From Lysobacteraceae bacterium (GTDB lineage: Bacteria > Pseudomonadota > Gammaproteobacteria > Xanthomonadales > Xanthomonadaceae): a DNA stretch of 5,507 nucleotides. The notes under the pieces were generated by a model. The model was not told the origin of the DNA, searched no databases, and saw only the letters and a program-made list of their open reading frames with translations. Positions within the stretch are counted from its first letter, which is position 1. Each line of letters begins with the position of its first letter. Position numbers and translations under genes: made by a program. Below are positions 1 through 5,507 of this stretch, one piece after another. The stretch is taken from assembly GCA_017990865.1 (NCBI GenBank), contig JAGNNB010000229.1, positions 1-5,507 on the forward strand, given 5' to 3'.

Positions 1-1
1 G

Positions 2-370
2 ATCGAGACTTTGCTCGATGCCGCCTTGATGCAGCCGCTGCCGACGACGCTTCCGCCGCCTTGGTTGGATCGCGCCCGCGCGCGTTTGCGCGAAGACTGC
101 GCGCATGCGCCGAGTCTGGCCGAACTGGCGCAGGATTGCGACGTGCATCCGGTGTATTTCGCGCGCGCGTTTCGCCGTCGCTACGGCTGCGCGCCCGGCG
201 ACTATTTGCGCCGTTGTCGACTCGAACGCGCGCTCGGTTTGCTGCGCGATCCGCGCCGTTCGTTGACCGATATCGCATTGGCCTGCGGCTTCGTGGATCA
301 AAGCCATTTCACCCATGCGTTTCGGAATGCGTTCGGACGGACGCCGGCCCGGTTCCGCGCCGACGGCTGA
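2..370 (+). CDS. AraC-family transcriptional regulator, C-terminal fragment (5' end outside window)
   Basis: The reading frame is open to the left edge, so the visible 122 residues are the end of a longer regulator; the TTG at 11 and the ATG at 29 are probably internal codons. The fragment holds the two helix-turn-helix motifs of an AraC/XylS DNA-binding domain. The first runs from about SLAELAQDCDVHPVYFARAFRR. The second runs from SLTDIALACGFVDQSHFTHAF and ends in the typical FGRTPARFR tail. The GF.DQSHFTHAF.. pattern is the family signature of the second recognition region. Such proteins bind promoter DNA and usually sense a small molecule through the N-terminal domain, which is not visible, so the ligand cannot be inferred. 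The serine hydrolase gene begins 84 bp downstream on the same strand and could be a target or simply a neighbour. Confidence 0.93.
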   Translation: METLLDAALMQPLPTTLPPPWLDRARARLREDCAHAPSLAELAQDCDVHPVYFARAFRRRYGCAPGDYLRRCRLERALGLLRDPRRSLTDIALACGFVDQSHFTHAFRNAFGRTPARFRADG

Positions 371-454
371 GTCCCACCCTCACGGGTTCCAAATCTACAA
401 GGCACAGCGCGCGCGACCTGCTAGGGTGCAGGCATCGCAGTTCGAGACATCGCC

Positions 455-1573
455 ATGCCCCGCAACGTTTCCTTCGCCGCCGTCCTGTATTGCCTCGCGT
501 TCGCGTCGGGGCCGCTCGTCGCCGCGGAACCCGCACAGGCGCCGAAGTCTGCCGTCGCTTCGGCGCCCGCAAACACTGTCCCCGCGACTCCGGACTTCGA
601 TGCGATCACCCGCGCGGTCGAGGCCGGCGAATTCGAGAAGATCACCAGCATCGTCGTCGCGCGCGACGGTCGTGTGGTGTACGAGCATTACTTCGACGAC
701 GACGGCGCGCAGGCGCGACGCAATACGCGTTCCGTGACCAAAACCGTCGCCGGCATCTTGACCGGGTTGGCGATCGCCGACGGCAAACTGCCGAACGCGC
801 AGGCGCCGGTGTTGCCGTATCTGCGGCCCGCGAAACCGCGCGAACACGATGATCCGCGCAAGGCGAAGATCACGTTCGAGGATTTGCTGACGATGTCCTC
901 GCGCATGGAATGCGACGACGAGAATCAATTTTCGCGCGGCAACGAAGAACGCATGTATCTGATCGAGGATTGGGTGCAGTTCTATCTCGACCTGCCGATT
1001 CAGGGCTTTCCGGCGTGGGTGCCGAAGCCCGAGGATTCGCCGCACGGCCGCAGTTTTCGCTATTGCACCGCAGGCGTGACCACGCTGGGCGCGGCGCTGC
1101 AGGGTGCTGTCGGCGAGCGCTTGGACGCATACGCGCAACGCCGGTTGTTCGCGCCGCTCGGTATCGAAGCGCCGCAATGGCAGTACTCGCCGCTGGGTCT
1201 GCCGCAGGCGGGCGGCGGTTTAGGCTTGCGCAGCCGCGATCTGCTCGCGCTGGGTCAGTTGTATCTCGACGGTGGTCGATATCGAGATCGGCAGCTCGTG
1301 CCCTCGGATTGGGTGCGCGCTTCGGTCGCGACACAGGCGAAGGCCAACGACGATGTCGACTATGGTTATTTGTGGTGGAAAATGCGCTTTCCCGTCGGCG
1401 ATGCGGTGTGGGAATCGTTCGCGATGAACGGCAGCGGCGGCAATTCGGTGCAGGTCTTTCCGGCACAGCGCGCGGTGGTGGTGATCACCACCGAGAACTT
1501 CAACGCGCGGCAGCCGCATCAGATCACCGGAAAATTGCTGATGACGAAGATTTTGCCTGCGTTGTCGCGGTGA
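455..1573 (+). CDS. Exported serine hydrolase, class C beta-lactamase/CubicO (NylB-like) family
   Basis: This is a 372-residue protein. An N-terminal signal peptide (hydrophobic stretch about residues 6-22, likely cleaved near LVAA/EP at 23-25) and an Ala/Pro-rich linker to about 45 point to a periplasmic or secreted enzyme. The catalytic domain shows the SxxK nucleophile motif SVTK (Ser93, Lys96) and a YxS/YxN-like motif YCT (Tyr203) in FRYCTAG. It also has YGYLWW (303-308) and a GSGGN segment (326-330) in place of the KTG box, as is common in CubicO/NylB-like esterases and amidases. Length fits the family. The ATG at 455 is preferred because an in-frame TAG lies at 422-424 and no other ATG lies between; the Shine-Dalgarno match is poor. 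Substrate is unknown: an esterase, an amide hydrolase or a peptidase are all possible, and a true beta-lactamase is less likely. Confidence 0.92.
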   Translation: MPRNVSFAAVLYCLAFASGPLVAAEPAQAPKSAVASAPANTVPATPDFDAITRAVEAGEFEKITSIVVARDGRVVYEHYFDDDGAQARRNTRSVTKTVAGILTGLAIADGKLPNAQAPVLPYLRPAKPREHDDPRKAKITFEDLLTMSSRMECDDENQFSRGNEERMYLIEDWVQFYLDLPIQGFPAWVPKPEDSPHGRSFRYCTAGVTTLGAALQGAVGERLDAYAQRRLFAPLGIEAPQWQYSPLGLPQAGGGLGLRSRDLLALGQLYLDGGRYRDRQLVPSDWVRASVATQAKANDDVDYGYLWWKMRFPVGDAVWESFAMNGSGGNSVQVFPAQRAVVVITTENFNARQPHQITGKLLMTKILPALSR

Positions 1574-1582
1574 GTGGCGGCG

Positions 1583-1615
1583 TGCATTGATCCGATCGCT
1601 GCACGGGTCAATGCA
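1583..1615. terminator. Candidate bidirectional terminator hairpin between convergent genes
   Basis: Positions 1583-1593 pair with 1605-1615 to give an 11-bp stem with one G-T wobble and an 11-nt loop (TGCATTGATCC / GGGTCAATGCA). It lies 9 bp after the stop of the serine hydrolase and 20 bp past the stop of the opposing MOSC gene, where a shared terminator is expected. There is no clear T-run on either side, so it may act as an imperfect intrinsic terminator or a 3' end stabiliser. A weaker 5-bp hairpin (1618-1622 with 1630-1634) follows. Confidence 0.45.
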
Positions 1616-1635
1616 GCCTCGCCCGAAACGCGAGC

Positions 1636-2457
1636 CTAATCCAACGGCACCACCGCATCGCCGACGCGTAGCGTGCCGGTGCCTCGCGGGATCAGATTCA
1701 TCCCGAAGGTGATGCCGTTCGGCGTGCGCCGATAGTCTTTCAGCGTGCGTAGCGGTTCGCCGTCGGTATCGCGTTCGCCGGTGTCGGGATCGACCGTGGT
1801 GAAGACGCAGCGCGTGCACGGCTTTACCGCGTCGAATTCGATCTCGCCGATGCGCACGCGACGCCACGCGTCTTCCGCATGCGCGGCGACGCCCGCGATT
1901 TCCAAATTCGGGCGGAATCGCAGCATCGTCATCGGTGCCCGCCCGCTTTCGGCGAGTCGCGCGTTCAAATCGTCGAGCGCGGCCTGCGAGATCGCCAGCA
2001 GCGGATAGCCATCGGCGAAACTCACTTCGTCGCCAGGCTGCGCGTACGTCGGATCGACCGCCCGTCGCGTCTGCGCGTCCATGTAGACCAAGCGCAAGGG
2101 TTGCCCCAACGCGGCGCTGAGCCAGCGGTCCGCAGCATCGCCGGCGCGCAGCGCCGACACAGTGTCCTTCCACACGCTGATGGAGATGCGTTCGGCGTCG
2201 ACGGCCGGCGTATCGATCTCGATCGCTTCGCCGCCCGGCATCGACAGCCGCACGCCGCGCGCGACGACGTCCGCGCGCAATCGCACCATCGGCGCGAGTA
2301 GACGCGCGGTGACGAAACGCCCGCTCTCGTCCACCGCCATCCAGCGGCGATCGTGGTGTGGCCCACGCGGCTCGATCTCCATCGTAGCGAGCGCTGTGCC
2401 CGCGGCGGATTTCATCGGGTAGCGCCAGAGCGCCGAGACATGAGCGCGATGCGGCAT
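1636..2457 (-). CDS. MOSC domain-containing protein (YcbX/mARC-type molybdenum cofactor protein)
   Basis: From the ATG at 2457 this is 273 residues. An N-terminal MOSC_N beta-barrel domain (VSALWRYPMKS near residues 7-17, DRRW at 36-39) is followed by a MOSC domain. That domain has SFADGYPLLAIS (146-157), RFRPN (180-184) and the CTRC..TTVDPDTGERD segment with Cys214 and Cys217, then EPL..L. In mARC and YcbX relatives a cysteine in this segment ligates molybdenum, and the enzymes reduce N-hydroxylated compounds with electrons from a partner. The protein ends soon after the MOSC domain, so it lacks the C-terminal 2Fe-2S domain of E. coli YcbX and resembles mARC in layout; a separate electron donor would be needed. 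The frame stays open upstream to an ATG at 2562, but the extra 35 residues do not look like the family and would use up most of the divergent promoter gap, so 2457 is preferred. No clear Shine-Dalgarno precedes it. Confidence 0.9.
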   Translation of the reverse strand: MPHRAHVSALWRYPMKSAAGTALATMEIEPRGPHHDRRWMAVDESGRFVTARLLAPMVRLRADVVARGVRLSMPGGEAIEIDTPAVDAERISISVWKDTVSALRAGDAADRWLSAALGQPLRLVYMDAQTRRAVDPTYAQPGDEVSFADGYPLLAISQAALDDLNARLAESGRAPMTMLRFRPNLEIAGVAAHAEDAWRRVRIGEIEFDAVKPCTRCVFTTVDPDTGERDTDGEPLRTLKDYRRTPNGITFGMNLIPRGTGTLRVGDAVVPLD

Positions 2458-2484
2458 CGGTTCGATTCGCGACGGGAAGAACCG
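2458..2484. repeat. Inverted repeat CGGTTC-N15-GAACCG
   Basis: A perfect 6-bp inverted repeat (2458-2463 and 2479-2484) with a 15-bp spacer abuts the MOSC start codon, so it lies in the MOSC leader. It could be an operator half-site pair or a chance match; six-base arms are expected fairly often in GC-rich DNA. Confidence 0.25.
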
Positions 2485-2535
2485 GCATTGTGCCGCAAGT
2501 TCTCGCCGCGTCGAAGATCCTGCGCACCGTCGCCT

Positions 2536-2554
2536 CGTCTCGTCCAGTGAGACG
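2536..2554. repeat. Inverted repeat CGTCTC-N7-GAGACG
   Basis: A perfect 6-bp inverted repeat (2536-2541 and 2549-2554) with a 7-bp spacer ends 22 bp before the radical SAM start. Size and spacing suit either a dimeric repressor site or a leader RNA hairpin close to the ribosome binding region. No protein that would bind it can be named. Confidence 0.3.
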
Positions 2555-2576
2555 CCATCCATGGCAGAATTCCCGC

Positions 2577-3848
2577 ATGCAGTTCCGCCAAAAACTCGCC
2601 ATTTTGGCCGATGCCGCCAAATACGATGCGTCCTGCGCTTCCAGCGGCGCGGGCGGGCGCAATTCGCTGAAGTCCGGCGGCATCGGCAGCACCGAAGGCA
2701 TGGGCATTTGCCATTCGTATACGCCCGATGGGCGCTGCGTGTCGTTGCTGAAGATTCTGCTCACGAATTTCTGCATCTACGATTGCGCGTATTGCGTCAA
2801 CCGCATCAGCAGCGACGTGCCGCGCGCGCGGTTCACGGTCGACGAGGCGGTGCAACTGACGCTCGATTTCTACAAGCGCAATTACATCGAGGGCCTGTTC
2901 CTCTCCAGCGGCATCGTCCGCAACGGCGATTACACGATGGAGCGGATGGTCGAGGTCGCGCGCCGGCTGCGCGAAGAGCATCGCTTCGCCGGTTACATTC
3001 ATCTGAAAACCATTCCCGAGGCCTCGCCCGAACTGCTGGCGCTGGCCGGACGCTACGCCGATCGCCTCAGCATCAATATCGAATTGCCGACCGAAGCCGG
3101 CTTGAAAAAATTGGCGCCGGAAAAAAAGCTGCCGGGCATTCGCGCGGCGATGGGCGAAGTGCGGACGCGCATCGAAGAGAACCGCGACGCGCGCAAACCC
3201 GCCGCCGTCGCCAATGCCGCGCCGAAGCGGCGAAAACCGCCGCGCTACGCGCCGGCCGGGCAGAGCACGCAGATGATCGTCGGCGCCGACGATGCCGACG
3301 ATCGCAGCATCTTGAGTACTTCGCACGGCCTGTATCGCGACTTCGGCATGCGCCGCGTGTATTACTCCGGCTTCAGTCCGATTCAGGACGCCTCGGCGCT
3401 GCTGCCGGTCAAGGCGCCGCCGCTGCTGCGCGAACATCGGCTGTATCAAGCGGATTGGCTGCTGCGGTTTTACGACTATCGCGTGGAGGAGATCGTGCCC
3501 GATGCGGCCGGCGGCGGCAGCGGCATGTTGGATCTCGATATCGACCCGAAACTCGCCTGGGCGCTGCGGCATCCGGACGCGTTCCCCGTGAATCTGGACA
3601 CCGCCCCGCGCGAACTGCTGTTGCGCGTGCCCGGGCTCGGCGTGCGCAACGTCGATCGCATTCTGATGTCGCGCTGTCACGGTCGCTTGCGCGTCCACGA
3701 TCTCGCACGTTTACGCGCACCGCTGCAGAAAGTGCTGCCGTTCGTGCAACTGATCGACCATCACCCGCGGCGCCGTTTGGACGATCCGGCGGCGCTGCGC
3801 GCGCAACTCGCGCCGAAGCCGCGGCAAGCGGACCTGTTCGCCGCATGA
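2577..3848 (+). CDS. Putative DNA modification/repair radical SAM protein (TIGR03916-type, HhH-containing)
   Basis: This is a 423-residue protein. The radical SAM cluster motif is CIYDCAYC (Cys66, Cys70, Cys73), which binds the 4Fe-4S cluster that cleaves S-adenosylmethionine. The start resembles the family pattern (KLAILADAAKYDASCASSG), and the segment GICHSYTPDGRC (43-54) just before the core adds Cys45 and Cys54; Cys20 lies further upstream. LSINIELP (164-171) and YYSGFSPI (262-269) are further segments I associate with the family. A helix-hairpin-helix, VPGLGVRNVDRIL (351-363), suggests non-specific DNA binding. The C-terminus ends in QADLF plus two alanines. The family is named for its predicted role and its association with a uracil-DNA glycosylase-linked partner; the substrate and reaction are not established. 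The ATG at 2577 is chosen because family similarity begins there; the open frame upstream adds only unrelated residues. The partner gene follows after 33 bp, so the two are probably co-transcribed. Confidence 0.94.
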   Translation: MQFRQKLAILADAAKYDASCASSGAGGRNSLKSGGIGSTEGMGICHSYTPDGRCVSLLKILLTNFCIYDCAYCVNRISSDVPRARFTVDEAVQLTLDFYKRNYIEGLFLSSGIVRNGDYTMERMVEVARRLREEHRFAGYIHLKTIPEASPELLALAGRYADRLSINIELPTEAGLKKLAPEKKLPGIRAAMGEVRTRIEENRDARKPAAVANAAPKRRKPPRYAPAGQSTQMIVGADDADDRSILSTSHGLYRDFGMRRVYYSGFSPIQDASALLPVKAPPLLREHRLYQADWLLRFYDYRVEEIVPDAAGGGSGMLDLDIDPKLAWALRHPDAFPVNLDTAPRELLLRVPGLGVRNVDRILMSRCHGRLRVHDLARLRAPLQKVLPFVQLIDHHPRRRLDDPAALRAQLAPKPRQADLFAA

Positions 3849-3881
3849 GCCGATCATGAGCACGACCGTGAGCGCAATGCC

Positions 3882-4727
3882 ATGACGCACTATCGCGCGC
3901 GCATCGATCCGCCGTGGTCGCTGGAGGCGTGGCGCGCCGCCGCGCGCGCGGGCCTGCGCGCCCGCGTGCCGCCGGAGGATATCGATTGGGAGGACGACGC
4001 GCAGTCCGCGCTATTGCCCGCGCCCGATCTGTCCGCGGCCACGCCGCTGCGCGAGGCGCCTGCGGTGCCCGCAGCGCTGTTCGAACTCGCGGGCTCCGTG
4101 TTGTGCCATCGCGACCCGCAGCGATCCGCGCTGCTGTATCGCATCGCGTGGCGCATCGCCGAAGGCGAACGGCATCTGCTCGCGCATGTCGTCGATGCCG
4201 ACGTGCGTCGCGCGTTCGAACTGGCGAAAGCGGTCGGGCGCGATTCGCACAAGATGAAAGCCTTCGTGCGCTTCCGCGAAGTGCCCGGCGAAACCGACGC
4301 GTTCATCGCGTGGTTCGAACCGGCGCATCGCATCATCGATCGCGTCGCGCCGTTTTTCGCGCGCCGCTTCGCCGGCATGCGTTGGGCGATCCTCACGCCC
4401 GATCGCTGCGTGGCCTGGGACGGCGAAGCGCTCGTCTTCGGTCCGGGCGCGCAACGCGCGGACGCGCCCAGCGAGGACGCGCGCGAAGACCTGTGGCGCA
4501 CGTACTACGCGAATATCTTCAACCCCGCGCGCCTGAATCCGCGGATGATGCGGCAGGAAATGCCGCAGAGTTATTGGAAGCATCTGCCGGAAACGCATCT
4601 GCTGCCGGAATTGATCCGCACCGCCGGCGAGCGGGTGCGGGCGATGCAGGAACGCGAAGCGCGCGCGCCGCGACGGCGGACGCGCGGACGCTCGACCGAC
4701 GACACCGAGGAATCCCCATGCGCATGA
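3882..4727 (+). CDS. DUF4130 (TIGR03915-type) putative DNA metabolism/repair protein, without fused UDG domain
   Basis: This is a 281-residue cytoplasmic protein. The N-terminal part (about 13-40) has the WRAAARAGL...PPEDIDW pattern. The DUF4130 core follows from about 80 to 250, including DADVRRAFELAKAVGRDSHK (105-124), MKAFVRFREV, FIAWFEPAHRIIDRVAPFF (141-159), WAILTPDRCVAWD and YYANIFNPARLNPRMM (208-223), then MPQSYWKHLPE. This matches the partner family of the radical SAM protein upstream, with which it almost always travels; the biochemical role is unknown. In many Proteobacteria the same protein continues into a UdgX-type uracil-DNA glycosylase domain. Here it ends in a short basic tail (RAPRRRTRGRS) and a stop, and the next gene is unrelated. 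The ATG at 3882 is the only in-frame ATG after the stop codon at 3846-3848 and before the conserved region. Its last 10 bases overlap the next gene. Confidence 0.87.
   Translation: MTHYRARIDPPWSLEAWRAAARAGLRARVPPEDIDWEDDAQSALLPAPDLSAATPLREAPAVPAALFELAGSVLCHRDPQRSALLYRIAWRIAEGERHLLAHVVDADVRRAFELAKAVGRDSHKMKAFVRFREVPGETDAFIAWFEPAHRIIDRVAPFFARRFAGMRWAILTPDRCVAWDGEALVFGPGAQRADAPSEDAREDLWRTYYANIFNPARLNPRMMRQEMPQSYWKHLPETHLLPELIRTAGERVRAMQEREARAPRRRTRGRSTDDTEESPCA
4707..4710 (+). promoter_or_regulatory. Ribosome binding site GAGG for the VOC gene
   Basis: GAGG lies inside the end of the preceding gene with a 7-nt gap to the ATG at 4718 and 13 nt to the alternative ATG at 4724. The spacing favours 4718 as the start, giving a 10-bp overlap with the upstream gene and likely translational coupling. 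Confidence 0.6.
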
Positions 4728-5086
4728 CCCGAATCGTCCCGATGCTTCCGGTGCGCAGCATGCCGGCGAGCGTCGCGTTCTACGAAGCCTTGGGCTTCGA
4801 AGTCGAAGATCGCAACGACGGCTGGCGTTGGGCGATGCTGCGTTTCGGCGATTGCCGGCTGATGGTGGACGAATCCATCAACGTTCATCCGAACGCGCCG
4901 CGCATGTCGGTGCTGTATCTGTATCCCGAGGATGTGCGCGCGTATCACGCCTCGCTGCGCGCGAACGGCGTGCGGGTGCCCGATCTGGACGAGACGTTCT
5001 ACGGGATGACGGAGTTCCGTTTCGAAGATCCCGATGGGAATCGGCTGTGGGTCGGCCAAGTGGCCGCCGACGAAGACGCAGGATAG
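4718..5086 (+). CDS. VOC superfamily protein (glyoxalase/bleomycin-resistance-like)
   Basis: This is a 122-residue single-chain VOC protein with two beta-alpha-beta-beta-beta modules. The first module begins with RIVPMLPVRSMPASVAFYEA and LGFEVE. The second contains the segment ED.RAYHASLRANGV and ends with YGMTEFRFEDPDGNRLW (95-111), close to the last strand of bleomycin resistance proteins. No His or Glu sits at the usual first-strand metal position (around residues 8-10), so it may be a metal-free binding protein of the bleomycin-resistance kind rather than a metalloenzyme. This is judged by eye. The gene overlaps the DUF4130 gene by 10 bp and has a good GAGG site, so it belongs to the same operon. 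Ligand unknown: antibiotic, toxic aldehyde or another small molecule. It is a free-standing gene and shows no trace of a glycosylase domain. Confidence 0.9.
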   Translation: MRMTRIVPMLPVRSMPASVAFYEALGFEVEDRNDGWRWAMLRFGDCRLMVDESINVHPNAPRMSVLYLYPEDVRAYHASLRANGVRVPDLDETFYGMTEFRFEDPDGNRLWVGQVAADEDAG

Positions 5087-5096
5087 GTCTTTCGAT

Positions 5097-5119
5097 CGCG
5101 CGATACCGTCGTTCGCGCG
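5097..5119. terminator. Candidate terminator hairpin between convergent VOC and SDR genes
   Basis: CGCGCGA at 5097-5103 pairs with TCGCGCG at 5113-5119 around a 9-nt loop: a 7-bp, very GC-rich stem in the 51-bp gap between two convergent stop codons. It starts 10 bp after the VOC stop. No T-run follows, so intrinsic termination is plausible but unproven. The left arm also belongs to a loopless palindrome ATCGCGCGAT (5095-5104). Confidence 0.35.
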
Positions 5120-5137
5120 GCCTGCAACCCGCAACGC

Positions 5138-5507
5138 TTAGGCCAAATAGCCGCCATCCACGGCCAAGCACGTGCCCGTGACGTACGCCGATGCCGGCGA
5201 CACCAAAAACAGCACGGCCGGCGCGATTTCATCCGGCTGCGCGCTGCGGCCCATCGGAATGAGTTGCGACATCAGACCCATCAGTTTCGGGTTGCCGGTG
5301 ATGGCCGATGCGAATTTGGTGTCGGTCAACCCCGGCAACAACGCGTTGATGCGGATGCCCTGCGCGGCGAGTTCTTTCGCGAAGCCTTCGGTCATGTTGA
5401 CGATGCCGGCCTTGGTCATCGAATACACGCCTTGACCGTGCGCGGGGCGCTTCGCGTTCACCGAGGCGACGTTGACGATGCTGCCGCTTTTCTTGACGGC
5501 CATGCGC
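5138..5507 (-). CDS. SDR family NAD(P)-dependent oxidoreductase, C-terminal part (5' end outside window)
   Basis: The frame is open to the right edge (an Arg codon precedes the Met at 5503), so the Met there is probably internal and the N-terminal Rossmann cofactor site lies beyond the window. The visible 123 residues contain the classical SDR catalytic core. The strand GSIVNVAS carries the catalytic Ser, and YSMTK follows with the catalytic Tyr 13 residues later and Lys four after that. NALLPGLTDTKFA is the usual region after the active site that contacts cofactor and substrate. The C-terminal PDEIAPAVLFLVSPASAYVTG then CLAVDGGY is standard for classical SDRs that end shortly after the GG motif. 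The enzyme oxidises or reduces a hydroxyl/carbonyl group using NAD(P); the substrate cannot be told from this part. It is convergent with the VOC gene and not part of that operon. Confidence 0.95.
   Translation of the reverse strand, partial: RMAVKKSGSIVNVASVNAKRPAHGQGVYSMTKAGIVNMTEGFAKELAAQGIRINALLPGLTDTKFASAITGNPKLMGLMSQLIPMGRSAQPDEIAPAVLFLVSPASAYVTGTCLAVDGGYLA

Larger units (their letters stand above)
2458..2576. promoter_or_regulatory. Divergent intergenic region between MOSC gene and radical SAM operon
   Basis: These 119 bp separate two start codons facing away from each other, so promoters for both directions should lie here. I find no convincing -35/-10 pair by eye, no AT-rich block and no LexA-type palindrome. 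The region holds two inverted repeats, at 2458-2484 and 2536-2554, and a small GGCA-TTG-TGCC element at 2484-2494. Assignment as a regulatory region rests on gene orientation alone. Confidence 0.5.

Noticed and set aside
399..427. Possible promoter ahead of the serine hydrolase (extended -10-like TGCTAGGGT with AAGGCA 17 bp upstream)
   Set aside because: Only three of six bases match at each box; too weak to annotate, although a promoter in the 84-bp gap is plausible.
455..1573. Serine hydrolase as a true class C beta-lactamase resistance gene
   Set aside because: The SxxK and Tyr motifs are shared by many esterases and amidases. The KTG box is replaced by a GSGGN segment and YGYLWW is typical of CubicO/NylB-like proteins, so resistance is not supported.
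2458..2562. 35-residue N-terminal extension of the MOSC protein from an ATG at 2562
   Set aside because: The extension lacks family similarity, and using it would leave only 14 bp between the two divergent start codons. The MOSC_N domain begins right after the ATG at 2457.
1220..2776. 518-residue open frame on the minus strand spanning the serine hydrolase end, the MOSC gene and the radical SAM start
   Set aside because: It crosses three well-supported genes in another frame, is Arg/Ala/His-rich with no recognisable domain, and is typical of GC-rich antisense shadows.
2412..3698. 428-residue open frame on the minus strand opposite the radical SAM gene
   Set aside because: The plus strand encodes a clear radical SAM/HhH protein there; the antisense product has low-complexity Arg/His/Gln composition and no motif.
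2561..3859. 432-residue plus-strand frame overlapping the radical SAM gene in another phase
   Set aside because: Arg-rich shadow product without domains; the frame starting at 2577 has the CxxxCxxC motif and family similarity.
3914..4717. Upstream extension of the VOC frame through most of the DUF4130 gene, suggesting a fusion
   Set aside because: The upstream part is an Arg/Ala-rich off-frame shadow of the DUF4130 gene. VOC similarity begins at 4718, next to a good ribosome binding site.

Overview
The window looks like a chromosomal stretch from a GC-rich Proteobacterium. GC-rich codon choice, compact gene spacing and long antisense shadow frames all fit this. The protein set is compatible with Xanthomonadales/Lysobacter-like Gammaproteobacteria, but that placement is an impression, not a measurement. 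I see no rRNA, tRNA, CRISPR array, insertion sequence or phage gene. Both ends cut through genes.

Layout: (1) The left edge carries the C-terminal DNA-binding half of an AraC-family regulator (+). (2) After 84 bp comes an exported serine hydrolase of the class C beta-lactamase/CubicO/NylB type (+). (3) A 62-bp convergent gap holds a strong hairpin, followed by a MOSC-domain protein of the YcbX/mARC type (-). (4) A 119-bp divergent gap with two short inverted repeats separates it from a three-gene rightward group. That group is a radical SAM protein with a C-terminal helix-hairpin-helix (the 'putative DNA modification/repair radical SAM' family), its usual partner (a DUF4130/TIGR03915-type protein), and a small VOC/bleomycin-resistance-like protein whose start overlaps the partner gene by 10 bp. 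(5) A 51-bp convergent gap with a GC-rich hairpin precedes the C-terminal part of a short-chain dehydrogenase/reductase (-), which runs off the right edge.

The radical SAM/DUF4130 pair is the most interesting content. As I recall, these families co-occur widely and are predicted to act on DNA, but no reaction is established. In many Proteobacteria the partner is fused to a UdgX-type uracil-DNA glycosylase domain. Here it stops right after the DUF4130 domain and a VOC gene follows. The radical SAM protein also ends in QADLF, which resembles the sliding-clamp-binding pentapeptide. The divergent MOSC gene belongs to a family linked to detoxifying N-hydroxylated bases, and the VOC protein resembles binders of DNA-damaging drugs. 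A base-damage or genotoxin theme for positions 1636-5086 is therefore plausible, but it is inference. The AraC, serine hydrolase and SDR genes look like ordinary neighbours.
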